Assembly: GCA_021234155.1 (NCBI GenBank)
Contig: JAJEKV010000057.1
Location: forward strand, 2,141,821-2,205,820
Origin: Isoetes taiwanensis
Lineage: Eukaryota > Streptophyta > Lycopodiopsida > Isoetales > Isoetaceae
Direction: 5' to 3'
DNA: 64,000 nt
Below the pieces are notes generated by a model. It saw only the letters and a program-made list of their open reading frames with translations, was not told the DNA's origin and searched no databases. The position numbers and the translations under genes were made by a program. Shown piece after piece: positions 23,467 through 35,500 of this stretch (position 1 is its first letter; each line of letters starts with the position of its first letter).

Positions 23467-25049
23467 AGCTTCTCCACAACTCGAGTCTGCACTAGGTCTC
23501 GAGCACCAATATCAGTGTCTGGTAATTGATGCAGGGAGACCCCCCATCTCTCCGCCCATATATGGACATCTCGATACCATCCTGATGCCATTGACTGAGA
23601 TAGAGCAATTTTAGATAATCGCCCATCTGGTTGTTTCTGGATTCTGATAACAAAATTTATAGTCTGGTACAAAGCCTCAGCTTCAAGAGGGAGCATGCCA
23701 GCTTCCGCCAACAATATAGCATATGGGATTTGGGGCTTGATTCCCAGTTCTTCACGGAGAAATATTTTCAGTACCCCTTCCAATTGGGTCCACTGCCGTA
23801 GTGTGGTGCTAGGGCCCCAAACAGGTGCACCATAGAGGATCACGGTCTGCACTAATGTCTTAAACAGAATCTTTTTGAGACCCCAATCTGTGAGAGAGGC
23901 AATGCGGCATCTGGATAACATGTTGTATAGGGCTGCCTTGCCTCCTTGAATCCTTTTCCTGATACATTCTGCCCAGCTGTACTTGGCCGAGAATTCCAGC
24001 CCTAAGTATTTGTAACTGTCTACTATTTTCAGAATGTCCCCCTTGTATGTGAAAATTGGCCGATTTACAGTTCCTGCAATCATGACTTTAGATTTTGCCA
24101 GATTAACCTTCATGTGCTTTAATTCACAGAAAGTAGCCAGGTGGTCGAGATGGGACTGTAGGCCCTCCGGTTTGTCTGCTATCAGAACTACATCATCAGC
24201 ATAAAGGAGAAGTTGCACAAGGAAATTACCCAACCTGGAACCAGAGAGACCTTTGGTGGCTAGCCACTCTTCAAGCTCGTCAATGTACAAGCAAAACAAT
24301 GTCGGAGACAGCGGGCACCCCTGACGAACACCGATAGTGCTTCTGACTTCCTCAGGAAGATTGGCTGATAACTTGACAATTACCTCTGAGTATAGCTGAG
24401 ATATGGCGCCTCGGATTAGCTTTGGAACTCCAATCTGCTCCATCCTCTGCCCTAAATCCCTCCGAGGAACGGTATCAAAGGCTTTTGCAAAATCTATGAA
24501 TGCTAAATACAGAGCTTGCTTGGGTTTTTTTGCATTTTCGAACAACACACGCAGGCTAAGAGCATGGTCAAGTGTACAATGATGCTTCCAGAAACCTGCT
24601 TGGCATTTAGCCCTCTTCCCAGCGTCATCTGCCCACGAAGCCGAAGTTTCTTTTCGGCAAAGGCGCCCAACGGTTTCAAGAACATCGCCAATCGGGATGG
24701 TCCGGTAGTTCCGGACATTGTTTTTATTACCAGATTTATGGATAGGGGAAACTCTGTTCGCCTTCCAGTTATGTGGCAGCCCTTGCCTAACGGCCTGGTT
24801 CAGCAGATTAGTCACAGCATCTATAGTCTCCTCTCCACACCATTTCAACAGTTCAATGCTAAGACCTTGCAAATCAGCTGCCTTTCCATTTTGCATGTCC
24901 TTAAGCGTGGCATTCACCTCACATGCTGTAAACAAATCTTCGGTTACTTCCTGTACTGGCATACCTTCAGAGTTTTGTGAATAAAGCTCCTTGACCATAT
25001 CTAACAACTCCGTGGGATCTAGATCCGCTTGCTTTGACATTGATGACAT
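23358..25049 (-). pseudogene. LINE reverse transcriptase
   Basis: The 563-residue frame contains LINE RT blocks in order: NGKAADLQGLSIELLKW, NWKANRVSPIHKSGNKNNVR, FIDFAKAFDTVPRRDL, IGVRQGCPLSPTLFCLYIDE and LLLYADDVVLIADK. The catalytic YADD is at 24192-24203. Then come the thumb and a long C-terminal region (VILYGAPVWG). The frame is open from the fingers to beyond the thumb. It is broken from the upstream endonuclease and from the downstream Cys/His tail by single frame shifts. Confidence 0.93.
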
Positions 25050-25539
25050 TTGTCTCCAGAAGGTCTTGGGATGGAGACAAAACCATTCCCCGCAAGTTAT
25101 CCCTTTTGTGCTTAAAGTATGTTCTTTTCTTCCTCTTGATCGGACTCTTGTACCACCCGGGTTTGTACAAGCACCTATTTGGCGATTTTGCTCTTGCTAA
25201 AAGTCGCATTACGTGGTCCCACCATCCATTCTTTGCATGTTCTTCTCTTTTTTGTGCATCCAAATATATCCGTGGTCTGCTTTGCATGTAATAGTGCAGA
25301 GAACCGTGTTGTAATTCGCTTCAACATCTCGGTCCAAGTGACACCAGAGATTAACTCTTTCATATGACTAGCATATTGGCTGCTCTTTCCCGTAATCTAA
25401 TTTTCAGTCTAGGAGTAAAGCTTGCTTGACCATGCTTGATAGAGACAGGTCCTGTTAGCTCAAAGTATAATGGTGCGTGGTCTGATTCCGGCAGCTTATC
25501 CATCACATAGAAATCATGTATGAGAATGGTGTTTATTTG

Positions 25540-26247
25540 CTAGTAGGTAATCCGTATCTTTGGATCCCAAGTGATCAAGCAAGTGTTTTTACCAGAGTTT
25601 GGAAAGCTTACAGTGCCATTCAATATTTTCAAGTTGCAAATTGTCCCCAGTTCCAGAAAAAGGCCCCCCATACTATTCTTTGTGTGATCAGCTGATTGTC
25701 TTTGGAAGGGCAGATCTTCATCTTCAAGCAGCCGAATGTCACTCAGATTGCCAACAAATGATGTTGTCTGTGAAGTCTTAGTCCTTGCATTAAAGTCGCC
25801 AACTAGGAGAACCTCTCCTAGATCTCGAATTTGAAGTATGTCCTTGCAGAGATCATGGAACGGATTTGTCCGGTCTGATTCCATATGATCATAAATATGC
25901 ATGTTCAACGGAGCAAAATAGCACAGGGCTATGTATGTACTTCGGCCTAAATGTTTTATGCAGATCCATAAATACTGGTTATGTGCATGTTTGGAATGGA
26001 TGCTTACATTGTGAGCAATCTCTGATCTAGCATAGACAGCAGCCCCGCCATACCCTCTTCCAACACCAGGGTCTTTCTCATTCCATACGCTCCCTACATT
26101 CTGAAAACCATGCAGATCTGGGAGAGATCGTGCTTGATGCTCCCAAGTTTCAGATAATAACATCAAGTCCATACCTTGCCAAATCTGTATTGATGCTTCC
26201 ATCTTCTCTCTCGATAACCCTCGGACATTCCATGCAATTGCCTTCAA
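25540..26247 (-). pseudogene. LINE apurinic-like endonuclease domain
   Basis: This 235-residue frame starts MKAIAWNVRGLSREKM and carries the Exo-endo-phosphatase signatures: N in WNVRGL, E in LLSETWEH, LWICIKH..IALCYFAP, and LLVGDFNAR (about residue 150). It nicks the target DNA in target-primed reverse transcription. The final SDH-type motif is not visible because the frame breaks before it. Confidence 0.88.
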
Positions 26248-26259
26248 GGTCCGAAGTCC

Positions 26260-26586
26260 CTATTCTCTTCGCCGTTTGGTGATAACAACCTTCCCTGTGC
26301 TATCCAAGAATGCCACTATTCCATTTGTCCTTGCTTCCTTTACCTTACTCCATTCCCGCTTCCTAACTTCCTGCTGTGCAGGAGTTAAATCCTGATCCAG
26401 CCAAATAGCATGTCCCTTTAGGGTGCTACGGTTTTGCAGCACTCTGTTCTTGGCTTCTTCCGTCCTAAACTTCACCAGAATTGGCCTTTTGTGGCCCTTG
26501 CCAATTCGTCTACAGTGCACAAATTGAGGCTCATGCAGATGCATATATGCTGGGCAACTTTGAATGAGACATCTAGAAGGCAACAA
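26260..26586 (-). pseudogene. LINE ORF1 C-terminal fragment
   Basis: A 108-residue frame reads GHKRPILVKFRTEEAKNRVL and LDQDLTPAQQEVRKREW. This is typical of the RRM-like C-terminal part of L1-type ORF1 proteins, which bind the element RNA. It ends at the plus-strand coordinate 26260, just before the endonuclease frame. The N-terminal part is missing. Confidence 0.7.
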
Positions 26587-26590
26587 TTAC

Positions 26591-28430
26591 GCAAATTCTC
26601 AATTCAGATTTGTCACAATAGATCACAATATTCATGCATGAAATTGCAATTCCATGTTGATATGGGTGCCCTATAAGTACGAGCATTATGGCCTAATCAT
26701 TTACACATGCCTAGTATCTCTTCACCTTCTTCTCGCATTTACACTTTGATCTTCGATGTCTTATATGGAAGGATTTCATAAGTCCACAGTCGTTTCTTTC
26801 TATGTTCCACCATAGGAAATAAATATATAGTAAGCTCTCTGTAAAATTAAATTGCAACTGGGAAGGAATGCTTATTTATTTCGATCAATTACATGGAGTA
26901 TCCATCAATACTATATTCATCACTAGTATTTCTACATACATTACCATCACGAGAGGATCTAAAAGATTTTCTACCTTTGGAACCAATATGAACGCTGCAT
27001 TACCTTTGCCGACTGCTCCTTTCATATGCTAACCAACAATAAGCTATAATTTTCTCCCTCCCCTTATCAATGGCCAAGATTAGCATGTCCCTAGCTCAAG
27101 CAACCATGCAACATGAGATTTTGCAATATTGGATGTTAATCTGCAATATCAGGATTCTTTTGAAGGCATTCCAACTCATGTATTATGCGGTGGAACATTA
27201 GGTCAGGCCAATCTATGTGGTTGCCAGAATGAAGAGCAACAATTGTTGCATTGAAAAAATACCTGTTGATGGCTATATTTTTGAAAGGATGCCCAAAGAA
27301 CTTCCTCCATAAAAATTTGGTAAACCCATTGAAAGGCGACAGAAATGTTATGATCTTTATTTGAGGTGTATATGATGCTTGGGCGAAAGGTGCGACGTCA
27401 AAATTTTGCAAGTTCTTCCAACCCAAGGAATTCGTACCACAAGGGAGATGAAACATCTCAGAGATAAGGTCCTAATGGAGAGCAATTTTTTCTTTCCCGA
27501 TCGTTGTATAAAAACGAACTTCAGAGGAGACCAAATTGGCAGCAAATTGGTATATTTGTACCAGACTTGGAGAAGGTAGAATATCTGATTCAAGAAAGGG
27601 TTGAGACCAAAGAAATTGTGGCGGTCAAAGGGCGACAGATGGCAAAATCGTAGAAGGAGCCAAAAGGGGACTTCAATTTGCTAAGTCCAAAAAGGGTTTG
27701 TTGTGTGTTACTTGGAAAAAAATCAATGGTTGGATGTGTGACATCTGGACATGAACAGTGTGTGATTGATGAGTGTTATAGATCTTCTGCATAATTAAGA
27801 CTAGTAACTCGAGGAAATGAATATCATGATGAGACAGAGTGGCAGTCCGTACTGACAAGGGATAAATTTTGAAGAGCAACCAGATATGCGGGCAGGTACG
27901 AAAATCTCAGGGCATACCGTCTTAATGAGCAAATCAACGATGGATTATGATTGGATACATATCTTAATGCACGACAGCCCAGCTAGGCAGATCAGTCAGG
28001 CATTGAGGCTATAAATAAAGCAGTCGGACAGAGTCGAATCATCCCGCAACTGAACGATGGATTGCACTATGCCTTCACAGTGTCTCGAGTGGTTGATGTG
28101 CTGGATGAATCACTTAACCATGGGATTCCTGGATGGTTGATTGTTGGGAGTGATACCCCGAATCCATATCCGACAATATTGATGTTGTGCTGCACCTCCG
28201 GTGGGCAAAAGATGAGGGTTACTGTATTATCCGGGCCTGTGTTGCGCCCAATCTTGAATAGGGGCAGCAAGATTAATGTAGGTTTTGCGAATATATAGAT
28301 CCTACTCCCATGTTTTGTAAAAAAAATTGATATATATATGATGGAAATTCGATTTGTCTCAGCCATCTTTTTTTGTTGTGTTGTCTGCAATATTTAGATG
28401 TGTATATGTATAAAACTATTTAAGGCGAAA
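26591..28430. other. Unassigned spacer between two retroelements
   Basis: No supported gene. A minus-strand frame at 27136-27456 (reading NHIDWPDLMFHRIIHEL) has the look of an old retroelement-associated protein, but I cannot name it. The plus-strand frame at 28062-28298 has no recognisable domain. Confidence 0.4.
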
Positions 28431-28859
28431 GCCATTGACAAGGGATGGTAGTGGTGTGCCATCCAACTCTGCTAACTGAAAGACACCGGGTTAAACAATC
28501 TGAATAATTTGATAAGGTCCGAGCCACCGAAATTTTAATTTACCAGTATATGTTTTGTATCTGAATAGAGTAGAACAAATCGCCTTGTTTGAACTGTTTG
28601 ATCTTGATCTTGTGATTATCCCAGGATTTCCTCAAATTGTTGTCAGGTAGAACTCGTAGATAAGCATCTCTTCAAAGTTCATCCAATTGTTGAAGTTGAT
28701 ACATGCGTTCTTGCAGAGCTGCAAGAGGATTGTGGACTGTTGCTAGTTGAAAATGGAGGGTGGAAAGCACATATTCGAATGGCATTAAAGCCTCTTGTCC
28801 ATATACCAGCTTGGATGGAGTTTGTCATGTGGCAATTTTGTAAATAGTGTTATAAGCCC

Positions 28860-29645
28860 ATAAACCCATAGACAATTTTTCGTGCGAATCCTATCGTGAA
28901 GCATCACAAATTTTTTTCAAGATGTTAACCAAAGTTTTGTTTGTACTCTCTATAAGACCATTTCCTTGTGATAGTATGGCGTACTCTTCCAGTGATGGAT
29001 ATGTAGATAATCCGTAGTGTTTTGATAGTGCGGTTGACAAAATGAACTCCATGGTCGCTAATGAATTCTGTGGGGTAAACCAAAGCATGTGATAATGTGT
29101 GTGAAAATCACCTGGGTCATGCTGGCTACGGTGTTATCCGGGAGAGCACAGGCCTCTGTCCACTTAGTGGCATAATAAGTACGAACCAAAATATACTGAT
29201 CACAGGTGTTCTAAGCAGGCGGATGATCCATGCTCCATTTTCTTAAGGGCATAGGTGTGACAAATGGTGTCAATATAAGAGCGTCACTGACCGTGGGTCG
29301 GCCTATCCTTTGACATGCATCACAAGTGCGAGCATGAGCATGAGCATCCTTGAACTGCATGGGCCAAAAGTATCCTGCCAAGAGGATTTTGCGCACCGTA
29401 TTATCATTGCTAAAATGGCCACCACCTAAGCTTTCATGGGCTTTGCGTACTATATCGAGAATTTCGTGAGGAAGTACACATCGACGTAAGATTGTATCTT
29501 TGCCTCGCCTGTAAATGTGGCCTGCAACCATGGTGTAGTCACGGACTTCACGAAAGAATTGTTTGCATGCGTGAAGTTTCTCAGGGAGAGAGCATGTTGT
29601 CTTCCTGAGAAAAAGTACCCGAGGGCAGATACTATTGATAATCAT
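28860..29645 (-). pseudogene. Gypsy integrase, fragmented
   Basis: The HHCC zinc domain is seen as HESLGGGHFSNDNTVRKI and CDACQRIGRP (about 29450-29310). The end of the catalytic core appears as QGNGLIESTNKTLVNILKK (about 28955-28900), containing the third acidic residue. The part between is shifted, and the chance of a functional DDE triad is nil. Confidence 0.85.
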
Positions 29646-30047
29646 GGAACCAATGAAGCGTGGCCGCGACTAAAAAGAGTTATCCATCCGGGACGCTATC
29701 TAAAACTCCTTTGGAAGGGTCATCTGTGTGGATGCGTGAAAGAAATCTGAAACAGTATGAGACTTTTCAGGTTTATGGGTAATCTCAAAAGGAGCAAGTT
29801 CTTGCAAGAGAAGCATCCAACGTGCAATGCGACCCGTGGACATGGTGTTATTGATCAGGTATAGGAGAGCTTGATGATTCAATTCTGGCTTCCCAAAAGG
29901 TAGTGTCTCAAACGTGGAACACGAAAGATAAGTCTTAGAACCTCACGCTTTGTGGCAGAATAGTTCTTTTCAATAGGATTAGATTTTCTACTGACAAAAC
30001 GGATTGATTTGTCCTGATAAGGCCCAAATTCCTGACACAAAACAGCA

Positions 30048-31125
30048 TCAATGGCGAAAGCAGAGACATCGACATGGACGTGAAATGGTTTGTCCGATTG
30101 AGAAGGAACAAGAACTGGGACCTACGTGAGCAAAACCTTGAGTTGAAGAGTTCCAAACCCAAGACGATTCATCTTCTGTAAGCTTGTGAATAGGCTCAGC
30201 TTTTGCTGCTAAACCTGGAATGAAGGTTGAACAATAATTGACTTTGCCAAGAAAAGATCGAATCTCCTTGATATTTTGTGGTGCCTTAGCTTGAGAACAC
30301 AGTTGATTTTTGCAGGATCTGTAGTGATGCGATGTCAGCTGACAACATGTCCTAACACTAGAAGCGACATAGAAGGTGCACTTTTCTGGATTTAAGCTGA
30401 TGCCCATTTCATCACATTTCTAGAAGGCTAACTTCAACTTTGAAAGATGGTCATTTATAGTGCTATAAGCTGAGAAATCATCTTGAAAAACTTTAAGAAA
30501 GACATTTTCCTTCATGAAATCCTGAAAAACTGAGAGCATGATCCATTGAAAAGGAGATTTGAAAGACCAAAAGATACCACTTTGTAGGCAAAAGTGCCCC
30601 ACAGCGTGATAAAATTAGTTTTGAGCTGATCTTCTTCTCTGATAGAAATCTGATTATAGCCTGAGAAACCATCCATAAAGAAATACATTTCATGGCCAGC
30701 CACTCCTTTCAGAACTTGATCTGTGAAGGGTAGTGGAAAATGGTCAAGTTCCGTGGCCAAGTTTAGTTTATGGTACTCCACGCAAACATGGATCTTACCA
30801 TTATGCTTGAGGGCAATAATGATAGGGCTCACCCACTCAGAATACGTGACCTCATAAATGAGGATGGCATCTAAAAGCTTATCAATTTCGGCCTTGACGC
30901 AATCACGATAATTGGGGTTGAACCTGTACTATCGTTGCTCTATGGGGCATGAGTCCAATTTAATGGAAATTGTGAGTTTCTCCAATTCCTTCTTAATGCC
31001 ACGTAAGTCTTTATAACTCCAAGCAAAAATATATTTGAACTTTTTGAAAAAAATGAGGGCATGGCTCCGATATAATTTAGGGAGGCCGGCCGCCAAAAGA
31101 ATGGGTTGATCGTGACCCAAATCAA
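30048..31125 (-). pseudogene. Gypsy reverse transcriptase, fragmented
   Basis: Recognisable RT blocks are VEYHKLNLATELDHFPLPF, FFMDGFSGYNQISI, GTFAYKVVSFGL and, near 30480-30465, FQDDFS at the place of the YxDD motif. Beyond it come the thumb-side words SLNPEKCTFYV and IRSFLGKVNY. The DGFSGYNQI wording is usual for plant Ty3/gypsy RTs. At least four frame changes are needed. Confidence 0.85.
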
Positions 31126-31931
31126 TAACCTCTACTTTAGGACTTTGAGTATAGGGGATGGCATCTGCATCCGTAACCTTATGAGCAGCAGACTTAAGTA
31201 GTACCGGTCTGCACTAGCCGTTTTGAAAAATAAATGTTGTTGATCCTTGGCAACAAGTGGTTGTTGGAACATGGGTGCAAGATCCTAAGGAGAGAGATGC
31301 TGGGCATCCTGTTCTTCCGGGGGATGCACAATTTTGACCTGATGACAGGGTGCAAGGTAAGGATCAATTAACGTGGCGATCGCATTATCATTGTCCAGTT
31401 CCATATTTGCCCAAGGGTCTTCATACTCGGGCTGGTGAGAGCGAGCGGGTTCAGAGGCCAACGCTTGCACTTGATAAGTGTTGTGAACGGTGTCAGAATT
31501 GCTATCTGACAAGGAAGGTTCTGCATGCCAACTGAGATAAGTTGGCCCATTTCTAGGTCCATGGTAGCAGTCAAGTTGCCATCTATGATTACTAACTGAT
31601 CTGTGACCTAGTAGTAAGTGAATGCTTTTAGCTTGGCAGAGGAATGGACATCTCACAAGCAAATGGCGGTACATCCCAAACTCAACAACAGAACAGATTA
31701 GCTGGCAAATTACCAAAAGGCAGGTGAATCCATACATGTGGGTATCCTTAGCAACTGGTAGGAAGTAGTATTGAGTAAGAAAGAGAGGAGGAAGGCGTAG
31801 ATGCAATTGAGGGCGAACATAGGGCAAAACCCAAAAATGGATTTATATTTGCAAAAATAGAGTTAGGTATACGAAAGCCTGGTACAATAATAAAAACGTC
31901 GATAAATGTATACAATTCAATGTGTATAAAG

Positions 31932-33928
31932 CATAGTTACCAGAAAGCCATTCCGAATGCGTTCCCATTCCAGAGCGCGTTCCCTAGTGTTCTACGTTCC
32001 AAGGATGCCAAGTTCCAATTCAGGATGGTTTGTTACCGGGAACGCCGTTTCAAACACCGTTCGCATCTTTGGGAACTGTGTTTCCAGTAAGTTCTCAAAA
32101 AAAGTAAAAAAATCAATGGTTTATTGTTCATTTTTTTCCTTCTTTGCTTCTTTTTTTGGTAGGAAGGAATGGTGCAACCGGCAGTGGCTCTTTGCTCAGT
32201 GTTTTCGATAAACACACGCATAAAGTGCTCTGTAGTGGACTACACAAAATATTTCATGGATAAAGATACACTACGAGGAGAATGTTAGGGTTTGAGAGCG
32301 TCTAGGGTGGCGGCAGGCGGCCGCCCGACCCCTTGGAGAGTCTCTTCTTGCATCTCGGTTGCTGGATGAGTAGCCAGAGGAAAACCTGTCTACTGGCTTC
32401 TTCATTCGGTGGTTTCTCTGCAGATTGTCTGAAGGTGGACGCAGCGTCAAGTCTTGTAGCAGAGGCATCTTGGATGTTCGCCTAAACTTCTGAAGATACC
32501 TGTCCAGCACAAGATCTGAGGTCAGGAAGCCTTCTTGATTGCTCTTCTGTGATCAAACCAGCTAGTGGAGTCGCCATTCTGCATCAATCTTCCTTGCTCG
32601 GTTGATGCTGCTGGAGGAGATTCCAACATGGATTCTATGGTACGATTTACATCCTTCTCTTTTGTGGGCTGTTTTGGCTAGTTCTTCCATCAGATTCAGG
32701 TCAGGATAGAAAGGCTGCACTCACTGCAGGCAAGGAAAAAATTTATTGCACTCACTGCAATTTATGGGCTTTGAGGTATTTTGGGTTATAGCTCCTATCT
32801 TGGAGAGGTGTCTATGCCATAGCAACCAGTTGAGTTTTCTTCAGTTTATTAACATGAAAAGAAAATGCTTCTTTCTTAGCCCGACATGTTTAGGCATCGG
32901 GATTAGATGGGCGAAACGAACTTGAGCCGTGAGGCCTTTTCTCACGTTATACCGCTAAAGGTACTTGGCGAGAACTTGGGGTATGGCACGATTCTTCTTG
33001 ACTGCAGGCTGGTCATTGAGAGATTGGTGCTCAAGACTTATTCAGCCGGCATCTTAGGCACTTTTATTTTGCAATGATTTTCCGAGGCTGAGCAGACTTG
33101 TGTTGTATTTAGCATCTTCGTTCTTGTGTGGTTCCTTTGTATGAAACTTTCCGGTGGATGCTCAAGGTGTGCAAAGTGACTCATAAGAAACAGGTTGCCT
33201 TAGCTTGGGTGTTGGTGATGCCTTGGAAGGCGTTGGTGGAGTGTGGCTGCACTGCTTCTGCTTGGTGTTGGTTCTAACAGATTTTGAATGCCCTAATATT
33301 GTATCTTGGAAGGAGTTTAGTTTTTTTCATGTTGGCTCACTTCTATCCCAGCTAGAAGAAGGGTGTGGTTGCAGGATGCAGTATTATGAAAGAAGGCCAT
33401 ACTTAAGGGAAAATCCAGAGGCATTTGGATCGGGAGGACCAAATGCATTCATTGCTGCTTATCAGTTCGGCTGGTTGGTTGAGCATAATGATGATGATGC
33501 CCAAGCAGGTGACTAAAAGTAGAGGCAGAAGTAGTAGACCACCCTTTGGGGAGGCCTCTAGAAGGCATTGGCATTTGGAGAAGAAAGTGAGACAACTTAT
33601 CTCCTAGTACAGCAGGAAAAGAGTAAGCAGCCTCCTTGTAGTATCCTTATGCAGATGTGAATTTTGGGGCCAAGTTAACGCGCGGGAAGACACCCCTTCA
33701 CCTCTACATTTGTCTACCAGTACTTTCGGGTGGTTTTCTAGGTGGCAACATCTTCATGCATCATGGGATATTTTCTTGCGATGAACTTCTGGAATAGTTT
33801 TGTTTCCTACCTCCACACTTGGGTTTTTGAGCACCCGTGTTTACACGTTTAGGCTATCTGGCTATTTTGGAGCCTTAAATAAATGTATTTAATACATACT
33901 ATTAATAAAAATAAAAATATCTTGCCAT

Positions 33929-33965
<37 letters not shown>

Positions 33966-34875
33966 TGATTGTCTCTCTCTTGTTTGTTTTTTAATTTATG
34001 TTCTTCCTCTGCTTTATCTCTCGATTTGCGATCTGATTACATCCATTTCTCATTTTGATGATGGGAATTTCGATTTTTTTCCTCAGCTCAGTCAGAGAGA
34101 CCTGCATTGGAGGAAGCCATGTGTTCTTGAAGAACGGCTTGTGGGAGACTCTAGGCAGCAAAGGAGGAGTAAGTTTAAGAGCATTAAAGAGTCGAGAAAA
34201 CTTGATGCAAAGCTATAAAATTCTTATGAACAACCATGAGAAATAGAGAGTGAAGTCTTGAATTGTATTGAGCAACCTAATTTCGGTTTTGCAACATTCT
34301 ATTAGGCAAACATGTATAAAATCCATCTTGATAGTCTACGGTAATGCTACCCTGCAGTCTTGCTCACCTGCTTATCCGACTCAAAAGGACCTACAAACTG
34401 TCTGTGACTTGCTCACCACCTACTTAGTGCTCAAAAACCACATTGTAATAGATTAAATGGCACTATTGATTCTGAGAAATGTATCTCTAAGGGAAGGGAA
34501 ATATTGCAACATGCATTTCTTTTAGTTTGTTAAAGGGCTCAATGCTAAGCTTAACTTCTCTGTCTTATTTATTTTATATTTCTATTGTGTTAGAATTCTA
34601 GATGTACTGCTATGCTTTAAGTCTTGAATACAATGTTATATAAAAAACTAAAGCATTTACGGAGTGGTTTAACATGTTTCCATTTACAAAGCAGTCTTTA
34701 TGGATCATTTTTGAATTCTAAGTATTCCACAATGATCATTATGCAAAGGGAACGCCAAAACTGTTTTTAAATTTTAGAAATTCGAATGTTGGCCTTCCCC
34801 GTTCCGATTTGTTCCCATTTCTGTTCCAAATTTTAGGTCCAAGTTCTCGTTCCCATCCCGTTCAGGGTAACTATG
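31932..34875 (+). mobile_element. Non-autonomous hAT-like element A (with nested insertion)
   Basis: The ends are CATAGTTACC (31932-31941) and GGTAACTATG (34866-34875), a 10-bp perfect TIR. Directly outside lies the 8-bp duplication GTATAAAG (31924-31931 and 34876-34883), exact on both sides. An 8-bp duplication is the hAT signature. Subterminal sequence is rich in GTTCC/GGAAC words. Without the nested insertion the element is about 1.24 kb. No transposase is visible. Confidence 0.9.
32259..33959 (+). mobile_element. Poly(A) retroinsertion nested in hAT element A
   Basis: The hAT sequence is interrupted after ATTTCATG (32251-32258) and resumes with ATTTCATG at 33960-33967, an 8-bp target duplication. 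The insert is 1.70 kb and ends in a 30-base A run (33930-33959), which fits LINE-mediated insertion. The 5' part is GC-richer and starts like a LINE 5' UTR; the central frames (33205-33516) have no domain I recognise. It may be an internally deleted LINE or a processed transcript. Confidence 0.75.
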
Positions 34876-34883
34876 GTATAAAG

Positions 34884-35500
34884 ATGATCTATGACTTATA
34901 ATAGGACCCGATATCCCTAAAACTAGCTGATACCAGGTTCTAGGAGTGTTACAATTAACATCAATTTAGAAGACGTGTATCTTAAATTTTCGTTAACAGC
35001 CATTGGCATTTGTGGTTGTCATAGCAAAGAATGATGACAATTGTCTCTGGTTCCTTCAACCTTTACAAACTTGTTTGAATCTTTGACGTCTCTCCAAAAA
35101 GGCAAGAACATTCAGTGGAGTTGGTATTTTGACCAAGCAGATGATATAAAATGCATGTGTCATCTCGTTGAGAAATTGCAATGGGCATTTCAAAATACAT
35201 AGCTAGTGAATTTGTGTATATGAAGATCACGTGTCATTCACACATTCTCAAAGGCGTACATATGCTATGGGTGCACATTTTCAGGCTGTCATACAATATT
35301 GCCTTCCTATTCCAGACCTAAGTGCCATCTCAGTGCATGACTCGGATGTTTCCTACTCCTTATGGTCCCACAGTCAAGATCACTCTCAAATTAGTAATTT
35401 TTGCTTGTCTTTATTCTCGTCGACGACATTCTTCGCAGTAATCCACTTAGCAACCCCCTGATCAGCCCATTACCCATTCTCCATCTCCTTAAAACATGCA
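34884..35500. other. Unassigned spacer
   Basis: No gene is supported. On the minus strand a TGGTATCAGC word (34929-34938) looks like a primer-binding site and could belong to the gypsy element, but no matching LTR was found. Confidence 0.35.

Larger units (their letters stand above)
23109..26590 (-). mobile_element. LINE non-LTR retrotransposon, minus strand
   Basis: In transcript order this holds an ORF1 C-terminal part (26586-26260), an apurinic endonuclease (26247-25540), a linker (25287-24967), the reverse transcriptase (25049-23358) and a Cys/His tail (23466-23182). It ends in a TTA-type tail (23109-23121 on the plus strand reads TAATAATAAT). The 5' end seems truncated near 26590. Frame breaks lie near 26250, 25540, 25050 and 23400, so it is inactive. 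The EN-RT-CCHC layout with a microsatellite tail differs from the poly(A) LINE at 4161. Confidence 0.88.
28430..31830 (-). mobile_element. Decayed Ty3/gypsy retrotransposon, minus strand
   Basis: Read on the minus strand, fragments occur in the Ty3/gypsy order: a linker/protease-side frame (31827-31285), RT (31125-30048), RNase H (about 29950-29700), integrase zinc domain (29645-29211) and integrase core end (29088-28860), followed by a short C-terminal piece (about 28640). Many frameshifts and stops are present. No LTR could be identified at either end. The hAT element at 31932 lies just upstream. Confidence 0.85.

Noticed and set aside
28062-28298. Plus-strand 78-residue frame
   Set aside because: No domain and no promoter or splice context; probably chance within unassigned spacer.
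34929-34947. Minus-strand TGGTATCAGC as PBS and LTR border of the gypsy element
   Set aside because: Only a partial PBS match, and no LTR copy was found on the other side of the element.
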